From Desulfobulbaceae bacterium UBA2273 (GTDB lineage: Bacteria; Desulfobacterota; Desulfobulbia; Desulfobulbales; Desulfurivibrionaceae), in assembly GCA_002347095.1 (NCBI GenBank), contig DDWZ01000009.1, positions 1-62,310 of the forward strand: a DNA stretch of 62,310 nucleotides. The letters run 5' to 3'. Shown here one piece after another: positions 7,348 to 15,119 of this stretch. The notes below the pieces were generated by a model that worked only from the letters and a program-made list of their open reading frames with translations, ran no database searches and was not told the origin of the DNA. The number at the start of each line of letters is the position of its first letter. Within the stretch, counting starts at the first letter, position 1. The position numbers and the translations under genes are program-made.

Positions 7348-9045
7348 ATGTCACTGGACATCCATTTGCTTATTGGCGGCGAGGCCGGTCAGGGGTTGGT
7401 GACCATAGGCCAGTTGCTCAGCAAGGCCCTGGTCCGGGCTGGGTATGAGGTTTTTGTCAGCCAGAGTTATCATTCGAGAATTCGCGGCGGGCACAACACC
7501 TTTGCCATCCGTTTGGGTGCGGGGCCATTTTTTGCGCCCCGCGTGTCCATTGACATCCTGGTGGCGCTCAACGCCGAAACCGTGGCGCTGCATCGGGGGC
7601 AATTGACCGGCCAGGCGCTGCTCATTGCCGATGCCTCCTTTGCCCCCGACCAGCCGGGCGTCATTGCGGTGCCCTTTGCCGAGCTTGGCCCGGAGCAGCT
7701 TTGGAACACGGCCGCCCTCGCCCTGCTCGGCAATATCCTGGATCTCCCCTCCGAGGCTCTGCATCAGGCGGTGGAGGCGATGCTCGGCAAAAAACATCCG
7801 GAAGCCCTGGCTGAAAACCGGGAGATCATGGAAAAAAGCCGGGAGTGGGCCGCGGTCCATGTGCCGCAGCATGGCTTTGCCCTGACCGGCGGAGTTTCTG
7901 CGGCGGATCGGCTTTTACTGAACGGCAATCAGGCCATCGCCCTGGGCGCTCTGGCCGGCGGCCTTAAGTTTTGCGCTTTTTATCCCATGACCCCTGCCAC
8001 CTCCATTGTCCTTGAGCTGATCACCCATGCCGAGGTCATGGGGTGCGTGATCGAGCAGGCCGAGGACGAAATCGCTGCCATCAACATGGCCATCGGCGCT
8101 GCCTTTGCCGGAGCGGTCAGCATGGTGGCCACCTCGGGCGGCGGTTTTGCCCTGATGGCCGAGGGGGTGAGCTTGGCGGCCATGACCGAAACGCCGGTGC
8201 TCATCGCGGTGGCTCAACGGCCCGGTCCGGCCACGGGCATGCCCACCCGCACCGAACAGGCGGATCTGGAGTTCGTGCTCCATGCGGGGCATGGCGAATT
8301 TCCCAGGGCAATCTTTGCTCCGGGCAGCATTGAAGCGTGTTTTGCTTTGGCCCAGAAAGCCTTGGCCCTGGCCGAGCAATCCCAATCGCCGGTTTTTCTT
8401 CTCACCGATCAGTTTCTGGCCGATTCGTCCCGGCCGGTCGCGCCCTTTGACCTGGCGGCAATCACTCCGGTCAGGGCAGGGGTAGAGCCGGATGCCGTGG
8501 CCACCCCTTACCAGCGCTATCGTTTTACGGACAGCGGTCTCTCGCCTCGCCTGTTGCCTGGGATGTCACCGCATCTGGTGGTGGCGGACAGCGACGAGCA
8601 TGACGAAGACGGCCATATCAGCGAAGACCACGGGGTGCGCATCGGTATGGTGGAAAAGCGGCTCCGCAAGTGTGAGCTTCTCAGGCAGGAGGCCGTCGCG
8701 CCAAAACTTACCGGGGAAAAGGGCGCGGACCTTCTTTTCGTCTGCTGGGGCTCAAGCCTCGGGCCGGTGCAGGAGGCAGTCGCTGTTTTGCGCGGACAGG
8801 GGAGGCAGGTCGCCAGCCTGCATTTTTCCCAGGTGTGGCCCTTGGTCCCTGATCAGTTTCTCGACATCCTTCAGGGGGCTGGCAAGATCGTCTGTGTGGA
8901 GGGCAATGCCACCGGCCAATTTGCCCGGCTCATCCAACGGGAGACAGGTTTTGCCATCCCTGAAAGGATAGCCCGGTACGACGGCCTGCCCTTTACCGCC
9001 CGCTACATTGTGGAACACCTTGCAGCCATGGAGGAACGCGCATGA
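7348..9045 (+). CDS. korA: 2-oxoacid:ferredoxin oxidoreductase, fused gamma-alpha subunit
   Basis: This 565-residue subunit joins the gamma domain (residues 1 to about 190, LLIGGEAGQGLVTIGQLL and SQSYHSRIRGGHNTF) to the alpha pyrimidine-binding domain (from about 195, FYPMTPATSIVLELI, VIEQAEDEIAAINMAIGA, TSGGGFALMAEG). The C-terminal transketolase-like domain includes LLFVCWGSSLGPVQEAV. Such enzymes convert a 2-oxoacid such as 2-oxoglutarate and CoA to acyl-CoA, CO2 and reduced ferredoxin. The exact substrate cannot be read from the sequence. It overlaps the beta-subunit gene by four bases. Confidence 0.92.
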   Translation: MSLDIHLLIGGEAGQGLVTIGQLLSKALVRAGYEVFVSQSYHSRIRGGHNTFAIRLGAGPFFAPRVSIDILVALNAETVALHRGQLTGQALLIADASFAPDQPGVIAVPFAELGPEQLWNTAALALLGNILDLPSEALHQAVEAMLGKKHPEALAENREIMEKSREWAAVHVPQHGFALTGGVSAADRLLLNGNQAIALGALAGGLKFCAFYPMTPATSIVLELITHAEVMGCVIEQAEDEIAAINMAIGAAFAGAVSMVATSGGGFALMAEGVSLAAMTETPVLIAVAQRPGPATGMPTRTEQADLEFVLHAGHGEFPRAIFAPGSIEACFALAQKALALAEQSQSPVFLLTDQFLADSSRPVAPFDLAAITPVRAGVEPDAVATPYQRYRFTDSGLSPRLLPGMSPHLVVADSDEHDEDGHISEDHGVRIGMVEKRLRKCELLRQEAVAPKLTGEKGADLLFVCWGSSLGPVQEAVAVLRGQGRQVASLHFSQVWPLVPDQFLDILQGAGKIVCVEGNATGQFARLIQRETGFAIPERIARYDGLPFTARYIVEHLAAMEERA

Positions 9046-9893
9046 CATCCATTGAGGAATACGGCAAATACGAAACAGCCTGGTGCCCCGGCTGCGGCAA
9101 TTTCGGGATTCTCAACTCCTTGAAGCACGCTCTGGTCGCCTGCGAACTTCAGCCCCATCAGGTGCTGCTGGTTTCCGGCATCGGCCAGGCGGCCAAGACC
9201 CCGCATTATTTGAAGGCCAATGTTTTTAACGGCCTGCATGGCCGCAGCCTGCCCGTGGCCATCGGGGCAAAGCTCGCCAACCCCGAACTCACCGTGATCG
9301 CCGAAAGCGGCGACGGCTGCATGTACGGGGAGGGCGGCAACCATTTCCTCGCCGCCCTGCGCCGCAATCTCGACCTCACCATCCTGGCGCACGACAATCG
9401 GGTGTACGGCCTTACCAAGGGGCAGGCCAGCCCCACCTCGGAGCAGGGATTCGTGACCAAGGCCCAACCCCACGGCGCTTTTGCCCCGCCCTTCAATCCG
9501 GTGGCCGTGGCGGTGACCATGGGCGCCTCTTTTGTGGCCCGCGGCTATGCGGGCATGCCGGAGCATCTCGCCGACCTCATCGTCCAGGCCATCAAGCATC
9601 GGGGCACATCCCTGGTCGATATCCTGCAACCCTGCGTCTCGTTCAACAAGGTCAACACCTATCAATGGTACAAGGAGCATTGTTATGAGCTTGGCGAAGA
9701 CCATGATCCCACCGATCATGGGCAGGCCCTCCGCATTGCCCTGGAATTCGGGGAGCGCATCCCGCTCGGGGTGATCCATAAGATGGAAAAGCCGCTCTTT
9801 GAGGAGCAGTTCGCGGTTCTTAAAAACGGGCCGCTCGCACGGCAGGAGGTTTCCCGGGAGGGGCTGCAGCAGATAATGCAGGGATATTTTTGA
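9042..9893 (+). CDS. korB: 2-oxoacid:ferredoxin oxidoreductase, beta subunit
   Basis: This 283-residue thiamine-diphosphate subunit shows WCPGCGNFGILNSL near residue 16, the TPP/Mg motif SGDGCMYGEGGNHFLAALRRN, and VYGLTKGQASPTS, all typical of KorB/OorB-like subunits. It works with the preceding gamma-alpha subunit and is coupled to it by an ATGA overlap. No ferredoxin-like delta subunit is present next to it, so electrons probably go to a free ferredoxin. 2-oxoglutarate is the commonest substrate of this two-subunit form, but pyruvate or other 2-oxoacids are possible. Confidence 0.93.
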   Translation: MTSIEEYGKYETAWCPGCGNFGILNSLKHALVACELQPHQVLLVSGIGQAAKTPHYLKANVFNGLHGRSLPVAIGAKLANPELTVIAESGDGCMYGEGGNHFLAALRRNLDLTILAHDNRVYGLTKGQASPTSEQGFVTKAQPHGAFAPPFNPVAVAVTMGASFVARGYAGMPEHLADLIVQAIKHRGTSLVDILQPCVSFNKVNTYQWYKEHCYELGEDHDPTDHGQALRIALEFGERIPLGVIHKMEKPLFEEQFAVLKNGPLARQEVSREGLQQIMQGYF

Positions 9894-9939
9894 TGGACTC
9901 CTGAAAACTCAAAACACATTTTTCGGCAACGCCGGTACT

Positions 9940-10165
9940 GTTCATTTCTTTGCTTGCCCAAAGAAACGAACCAAAGAAAGGGCACCCTGTGTCTCTTGTC
10001 CCGCCGAAGGCGGGATGCCCGGAGTTTATGCCCCGCATGGGGTACTCCTCGATGCTGCCGGGGCTTTGCAAACTCGCTGCGCTCAGACAGTGCAAAGCCC
10101 TTTTTCGGCAGCCTCTCCGGTGCTCGGCTGCGTGCCAATGGGATTTTAACTGCCATGCGGCCAAA
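9940..10165. repeat. Dispersed intergenic repeat with internal palindromes
   Basis: The 390-base gap between korB and recQ holds no credible gene. It contains CCAAAGAAACGAACC, AAAGAAAGGGCACCC and the inverted pair GGGCTTTGCA / TGCAAAGCCC. From memory this matches a block seen in intergenic regions of many proteobacteria and often misannotated as a short protein. The rest, up to 10283, should hold the recQ promoter, but I see no clear -35/-10 pair. Confidence 0.55.
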
Positions 10166-10283
10166 GGACTTAACTGAGATTGGTTGATAAACAGAATTTT
10201 TTCGGATCGGTCGATAAATGGTGGCGGGAGTGTTGTCGTGATGGGTAAGATCAAAGATCGATTAAAAATATGGGAGAAGATCT

Positions 10284-12107
10284 TTGAGTCGCATGCACAC
10301 CACCCCCCAGGAAAGCCTCAAAAAAATATTCGGCTATGACACCTTCCGGCCTCCGCAGCAGGAGATCATCGAGGGATTGATCCGGGGCGAGGATGCCTTT
10401 GTCCTGATGCCCACCGGCGGCGGCAAATCGCTGTGCTATCAGATCCCGGCCCTGCACCGGAAAGGCGTGGGGATCGTGGTTTCTCCCCTGATTTCGCTGA
10501 TGAAGGATCAGGTGGATGCCCTTTTGGCCTGCGGGGTCCGGGCGGCCTTTTACAACTCTTCTTTAAAAAGCGAGGAGGCCCGCCAGGTTCTTGCCCAGTT
10601 GCACCGGGAGGAGCTGGACCTGCTTTATGTCGCGCCGGAGCGGTTGATGAGCGACGGGTTTGTCGAACGGCTGCGCGAGATCCCCATTGCCCTGTTCGCC
10701 ATTGACGAGGCGCACTGCATCTCCCAGTGGGGCCACGATTTCCGGCCGGAATACTGCAAGCTCGGCCAGTTGCGCACGCTCTTTCCCGACATCCCCTTGA
10801 TCGCCCTCACCGCCACGGCCGAGCCGCACACCCGCAAGGATATCCTCGATCGTCTGGGCTTACGCGCAAACCAGTGTTATGTCTCCGGCTTTGACCGGCC
10901 CAATATCCGCTACACCGTGCTGGAAAAGCATAAACCCTTTGGACAGCTCACCAATTTTTTGCAGGGGCGGCGGGAGGAGGCAGGCATCGTCTACTGCCTG
11001 AGCCGCAAGCGGGTGGAGAAGGTGGCGGAGCAGTTGCGCGATGCCGGTTTTTCTGCCGCCTCCTACCACGCCGGGTTGCCTGCGGCTCAGCGCCAGCAAG
11101 TGCAGGAGGATTTCCTGCGCGACGATGTCCGGATCATCGTGGCCACGGTGGCCTTTGGCATGGGCATCGACAAGTCCAACATCCGCTATGTGGTGCATTA
11201 CGACATACCCAAGAACATCGAGAGCTATTACCAGGAAACAGGCCGCGCCGGCCGCGACGGTTTGGCCGCCGAAGCGTTGCTCCTGTTCGGCTACGGGGAT
11301 ATCGCCCTGGCCCGCGGTCTGATCGAGAACAGCGGCAATGCGGAACAGAAGCGGATCGAACTCCACAAACTCAACACCATGGTGGGCTTTGCCGAGGCCC
11401 TGAGCTGCCGTCGGCAGGTGCTGCTCGGCTATTTCGGCGACCGGTTGGCGCAAGACTGCGGCAATTGCGATATCTGCCTCAATCCGCCGGAGCTGGTCGA
11501 TGTGACGGAAGATGCCCGCAAGGCGTTGTCCTGCGTCTTTCGGGTGGAGCAGCGGTTCGGGGTGGGGCATGTGATCGAGGTGCTGCGCGGCTCGAAAAAA
11601 GAGCGGCTTTTGCAACTGGGGCACGACCACCTTTCCACCTACGGCATCGGCGCGGACAAAAGCCAGGAGTACTGGGGCAGCATTCTCCGCCATCTGGTGC
11701 AGCAGGGATATCTCGAACAGGACGTGGCAAACTACTCGGTGCTCAAGTTGAGCGAGTCGGCCCGGCCCTTGCTGCGCGGGGAACAAACCCTGAGCATGGC
11801 CAAGCCCAGGGCCAAGGTTGCCCCCCTGCCCAAACCGGTACGGCGCAAGGTCGGTGATCTGGAGTACAATCCGGAGCTGTTTGAGAGATTGCGTGCGGTG
11901 CGCAAAGGGTTGGCCGACGCAGCCGGGGTGCCGCCGTTTGTTATCTTCAGCGATGTCGCCCTGGCGGAGATGGCTGCCTTGCTGCCCATTGACGACGCGG
12001 CTTTCTTGCAGATCCACGGCGTCGGCGCCCACAAGCTGGAACGCTACGGCGCGGAGTTTCTTGGCGAAATCCGGCGGTTTTGCGAGGTGAGCAAGGAAGA
12101 GGAATAA
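10284..12107 (+). CDS. recQ: ATP-dependent DNA helicase RecQ
   Basis: RecQ is a 3'-5' DNA helicase of recombinational repair. This 607-residue protein has Walker A MPTGGGKSLCYQIPAL, the DEAH box in FAIDEAHCISQWGHDFRPEY, and motif VI QETGRAGRDG. The zinc-binding RQC region has CRRQVLLGYFGD..CGNCDICL, and a C-terminal HRDC domain spans about residues 530-600. The ribosome site GGAG at 10273-10276 fits the TTG at 10284 (7-base spacing) better than the ATG at 10293, which would shorten the protein by three residues. It is a complete RecQ of bacterial type. Confidence 0.96.
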   Translation: MSRMHTTPQESLKKIFGYDTFRPPQQEIIEGLIRGEDAFVLMPTGGGKSLCYQIPALHRKGVGIVVSPLISLMKDQVDALLACGVRAAFYNSSLKSEEARQVLAQLHREELDLLYVAPERLMSDGFVERLREIPIALFAIDEAHCISQWGHDFRPEYCKLGQLRTLFPDIPLIALTATAEPHTRKDILDRLGLRANQCYVSGFDRPNIRYTVLEKHKPFGQLTNFLQGRREEAGIVYCLSRKRVEKVAEQLRDAGFSAASYHAGLPAAQRQQVQEDFLRDDVRIIVATVAFGMGIDKSNIRYVVHYDIPKNIESYYQETGRAGRDGLAAEALLLFGYGDIALARGLIENSGNAEQKRIELHKLNTMVGFAEALSCRRQVLLGYFGDRLAQDCGNCDICLNPPELVDVTEDARKALSCVFRVEQRFGVGHVIEVLRGSKKERLLQLGHDHLSTYGIGADKSQEYWGSILRHLVQQGYLEQDVANYSVLKLSESARPLLRGEQTLSMAKPRAKVAPLPKPVRRKVGDLEYNPELFERLRAVRKGLADAAGVPPFVIFSDVALAEMAALLPIDDAAFLQIHGVGAHKLERYGAEFLGEIRRFCEVSKEEE

Positions 12108-12108
12108 T

Positions 12109-12213
12109 CCCCTCCTCCTGGCGGAGGAGGGCTAGGGAGAGGGGGAAGTTGGCAGATGTTGTGTGGCTTGCCATCTCACCCACCCCCCATCTCTTCCCGT
12201 TTCGGGAGGGGAG
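12109..12213. repeat. Paired G/C-run palindromic repeat after recQ
   Basis: Two GC-run palindromes (about 12109-12145 and 12176-12213) flank a short spacer: CCCCTCCTCCTGGCGGAGG with GGGAGAGGGGG, and CACCCACCCCCC with TTCGGGAGGGGAG. They resemble the REP-like element found inside the asnB-like gene at 55876-55913. Lying between convergent genes, they could also act as a terminator. Confidence 0.6.
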
Positions 12214-12226
12214 TACGCCTGCTAGC

Positions 12227-12691
12227 TCATAAGAGATGCATGCCCACCTTGACCACCACCTTTTTGGTGAAGACCGGTCCTTGCCGGGTCATGATCGACG
12301 GCATATGCGCGTCATGGGGGAACAACGCCATGAAGTCTCCCGGGAACAGATCCACCCGCAGCAGCCCTTGTTTTGGGTGCTTGTACAATTCCGCATCCTT
12401 GGCTGTGTCATAGGGTGTGTCAATCTCCAGGTCATCGATCTGGCTCCAGCCAATCCCTTCTTCCCCCGTGATAACCGCTTGAATATCGAGATACTTCCGG
12501 TGCGCTTCGATCTCGGCGTTTTCCGGAGCGCGGGTTTCATAGCGCATGACAATGGCGAAAAGGTCATCGCCAAGCAAGGGGTATTTTTTTTCTTCCGCGT
12601 CGTGGGGCAACGACAGGAGAAAATCAAAGGCCATTTGCCACGCCTTGCCAAAGGGATAACATCTGTAGTGCTCTAAACGATCAACAATCAT
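12227..12691 (-). CDS. YhcH/YjgK/YiaL family protein
   Basis: The 154-residue protein matches the YhcH/YjgK/YiaL (DUF386) family of cupin-like proteins. Characteristic stretches are AHRKYLDIQAVITGEE, IDTPYDTAKDAELY and LFPGDFMALFPHDAHMP with the conserved metal-ligand histidines, and a C-terminal VVVKV. Members are linked to sugar (for example sialic acid) catabolism, but their reaction is poorly defined. It lies 73 bases downstream of the LysR gene on the same strand. Nothing nearby names a sugar pathway. Confidence 0.85.
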   Translation of the reverse strand: MIVDRLEHYRCYPFGKAWQMAFDFLLSLPHDAEEKKYPLLGDDLFAIVMRYETRAPENAEIEAHRKYLDIQAVITGEEGIGWSQIDDLEIDTPYDTAKDAELYKHPKQGLLRVDLFPGDFMALFPHDAHMPSIMTRQGPVFTKKVVVKVGMHLL

Positions 12692-12764
12692 GGTGTCTTC
12701 CTCTGGTGTTGGCGTTCCGCGCCATGTAAAATTCCGCTCTGTTTACAGAATGACCTCGGCCCTG

Positions 12765-13739
12765 TCAAGCCCCAGGCTGCTGGCAGGATTTTGCCAGCAG
12801 GTCCTGGAGTTTCCAGGGCGAGGAGAGGCAGGCGCACCCCTGACTGCACTCGTTGAGCAGGGCGCAGAAGTTGATGAATTCCTCCATCAGGTTGGTGGAG
12901 GCTTTTTTCTTGTATTGGATGATCTGCAGGGTCCGTTTCATGTCGATGCCCTCCACTGGCAGCCCTGCCAGCCATCCCTGTTCCACTTCCCGGCAGACCG
13001 CGAGTTTTGAGAGGCAGGCAACCCCGGCCCCGGATTCGACGGCCTTCTTGATGGCCTCGGTATGGCCCAGTTCCATGATCACCTTGAGCCTGGTTACATG
13101 GCGGCCCAGTTTCTTTTTGAAGATCTGCGCCGTGCCCGAGCCCTTTTCCCGCATGACCCACTCGCATCTCTCCAGATCCTCCGGCACCCGGAAGGTCTTC
13201 TGGGCGCCTATTTCGCTGGCTGGGCTGGCGATCACCATCAGTTCATCCTGCAGCCAGGGAATCGTTGATATTTGGTCATTGCTGACCTCGCCTTCCACAA
13301 ACCCAAGATCCATGCTACCGCCGACGATGAGTTCCTCGGCATGGCTGGTGTTGCAGACCTCCATGTCGATGGAGACCGAGGGATGCATGTGCTTGAAGGC
13401 GCCGATCAGATAGGGCAGGACATAATTGCCGACCGTGGAACTGGCCACGATCTTGAGGGCGCCGACAACCTTGTCTTTTTTCTCGGTCATCAGGGTTTCG
13501 ATGTTGTTGATCTGGCAGAGGATTTCCTTGGCAAAGGGCAGGAGGTAGCGGCCGCGGTCGTTGATCAGCAGGGTGCGGCCCCGCCGGTCAAAAAGGGGGC
13601 CGGCCAGTTGATTCTGCAGTTCATTCAAGGCCATGCTCACCGCCGATTGGGTCAAAAACAGCCGTTCGCTTGCCTTGGTCACCTGCTGGGTTTCTGCCAC
13701 GGCGACAAAGATTTCCAGTTGTCTCAAGGTAATGCTCAT
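12765..13739 (-). CDS. LysR-family transcriptional regulator
   Basis: This 324-residue protein begins MSITLRQLEIFVAVAETQQV with a LysR winged helix-turn-helix over residues 1-60 (KASERLFLTQSAVSMALNEL) and a periplasmic-binding-like effector domain after about residue 90 (VGALKIVASSTVGNYVLPYL). The ATG at 13739 has GAGGGA seven bases upstream, which is better than the TTG at 13760. It is divergent from the PilZ gene at 13974, across an AT-rich 234-base gap where LysR proteins normally bind. A hairpin CTGCTGGCA/TGCCAGCAG lies inside its last codons (12777-12800). The effector is unknown. Confidence 0.93.
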   Translation of the reverse strand: MSITLRQLEIFVAVAETQQVTKASERLFLTQSAVSMALNELQNQLAGPLFDRRGRTLLINDRGRYLLPFAKEILCQINNIETLMTEKKDKVVGALKIVASSTVGNYVLPYLIGAFKHMHPSVSIDMEVCNTSHAEELIVGGSMDLGFVEGEVSNDQISTIPWLQDELMVIASPASEIGAQKTFRVPEDLERCEWVMREKGSGTAQIFKKKLGRHVTRLKVIMELGHTEAIKKAVESGAGVACLSKLAVCREVEQGWLAGLPVEGIDMKRTLQIIQYKKKASTNLMEEFINFCALLNECSQGCACLSSPWKLQDLLAKSCQQPGA

Positions 13740-13973
13740 CAGGAATCCCTCGCGCGGCAATGGTTGGTCTGTGTCTTTTTACTGGCATTCTACTATAAGT
13801 AAAACTTGCTGCAAATATCTATATTATTCATTTTTATTTATCATTAAGGTTCGCTACAGTGCATATACGGCAGGGCGCATGGGACAGAGAAACACGCACG
13901 GGTCGTTTCCCGCGGCACAAAAATCTGGCGGGACGAGCCCCACAAGGATACTTCAGTAACAAGGAGGAATGCC

Positions 13974-14576
13974 ATGGGAAAGTCGGAAGATGGTATCTGC
14001 AGGATTGCCCCACAACGCAACGCTTCTCCGAGGAAAAGCGAAGAGGTTTCGGGAAACCGGTCGAGAACATGGCTCAATGCCGGGGGCGGTAATCTTGTCC
14101 AGACCGGCAATGCGCCGGACGAGCACCACGGAAAATTTCCCCGATTCACTCCGCGCCAGGAAATGTACGTGTTCCATCAGGGCGTCGGCAGGGTGCTCGA
14201 CATCAGCATGGGCGGGGTGTCGTTTTCATACATTGCCGACAACCCTCCGCCAGCGGAACTGCCTGGGGAGGGAATCCTCTTTACCCACAACGGCCAACAT
14301 GTCCAGGGGGTTCCCTTTGAGATCCTGGCCGATGATGTGTGTTCCCGGTTTTTGTCGAGCGACTATTTTGTCAGGGAAAGACGGATCCGTTTTGGCGAGC
14401 TTTCCGAGGTTCAGGTGCGGCAACTGGAAAACTTTATCCTGAACAACGCCCATATCCCGCAATTTTCCTACGACACGCGGTACACGGAGTACAAATCCGT
14501 GTATGCCACCGGTAGGGCATATCCTTCTGAGAGGAAAGCGCGGGGAATGGAGAATGCGGATGTACGCCTGGCTTGA
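13974..14576 (+). CDS. PilZ-like domain protein
   Basis: The 200-residue protein has a strong ribosome site (AAGGAGG at 13962-13968). After a basic, low-complexity N terminus of about 60 residues it shows RVLDISMGGVSFSYIAD, which resembles the (D/N)xSxxG part of PilZ domains that bind cyclic di-GMP. The N-terminal RxxxR half of the PilZ signature is not clearly present (PRQEMYV.HQG only), so c-di-GMP binding is uncertain. The C-terminal part (RQLENFILNN) is helical. It overlaps the next gene by 17 bases and is divergent from the LysR gene. Confidence 0.65.
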   Translation: MGKSEDGICRIAPQRNASPRKSEEVSGNRSRTWLNAGGGNLVQTGNAPDEHHGKFPRFTPRQEMYVFHQGVGRVLDISMGGVSFSYIADNPPPAELPGEGILFTHNGQHVQGVPFEILADDVCSRFLSSDYFVRERRIRFGELSEVQVRQLENFILNNAHIPQFSYDTRYTEYKSVYATGRAYPSERKARGMENADVRLA

Positions 14577-14991
14577 TCGAGCCGATATCAGGATCTCCCA
14601 GGGGATGGACAGGTACTGCCAGCCCCTGATGCGATACTCCATCGCCTTGATCTTCATCTGGTTCGGCCTGCTGAAGCCTTTGGGCATGAGTCCGGAGGAA
14701 GAGCTGATCAAGCGGACGGTCTATTGGGTTTCCCCCCAGGTTTTTTTGCCGGTTCTCGGCTGGTGGGAGGTGGCAGTCGGGTTGTGTCTGCTCTATCGGC
14801 CGTTGATCCGCATCGCCCTGCTGCTTCTGCTTCTTCAGTTGCCAGGAACGATGCTGCCCTTGTTTCTGCTGCCGGAAATTTGTTTTACCCGTCCGCCTTT
14901 CGGGCTCACCCTGGAAGGGCAGTATATCGTGAAAAATATCTTTTTGGTGAGCGCGGCTTTTATGATTGGCGGCAAAGTCCGCGCCCAGTGA
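14560..14991 (+). CDS. DoxX/DUF417-like small membrane protein
   Basis: The 143-residue protein has about four hydrophobic segments: MRYSIALIFIWFGLLKPLG, VFLPVLGWWEVAVGLCLLY, LIRIALLLLLLQLPGTMLPLF and NIFLVSAAFMIGG. The layout, with WFGLLKPLG in the first helix and GWWEVAVG in the second, resembles DoxX-like and DUF417 inner-membrane proteins, whose role is not settled. The ATG at 14560 has GGAG seven bases before it. The gene overlaps the PilZ gene, so the two are probably translated together. A strong terminator follows. Confidence 0.75.
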   Translation: MYAWLDRADIRISQGMDRYCQPLMRYSIALIFIWFGLLKPLGMSPEEELIKRTVYWVSPQVFLPVLGWWEVAVGLCLLYRPLIRIALLLLLLQLPGTMLPLFLLPEICFTRPPFGLTLEGQYIVKNIFLVSAAFMIGGKVRAQ

Positions 14992-15035
14992 TCGCCCTCA
15001 GCACCGGTTGCGCCCTTCCCTCGCTGCCGGGGCGA

Positions 15036-15083
15036 CTGCGGCCTTGCCAGCCCTTCTCCCCTGGCAAGGCCGCAGAGTTTTTT
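15036..15083 (+). terminator. Rho-independent terminator
   Basis: A perfect 15-bp stem, CTGCGGCCTTGCCAG (15036-15050) with CTGGCAAGGCCGCAG (15061-15075), has a 10-base loop and is followed by AGTTTTTT. It ends the PilZ/DoxX-like transcript and lies before the convergent DUF748 gene. Confidence 0.92.
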
Positions 15084-15119
15084 GCAGAGTGCGGGGTACC
15101 TTGAGCGAAAGCTGGTTCT

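Noticed and set aside
9954..10187. Two short plus-strand frames of 75-77 residues after korB
   Set aside because: They translate a dispersed repeat and show no coding signs.
12236..12676. 146-residue plus-strand frame opposite the YhcH gene
   Set aside because: The minus-strand frame has the family motifs; the plus frame is antisense without a ribosome site.
13761..13973. Possible cyclic di-GMP riboswitch before the PilZ gene
   Set aside because: I looked for the GEMM core bases and did not find the required pattern.
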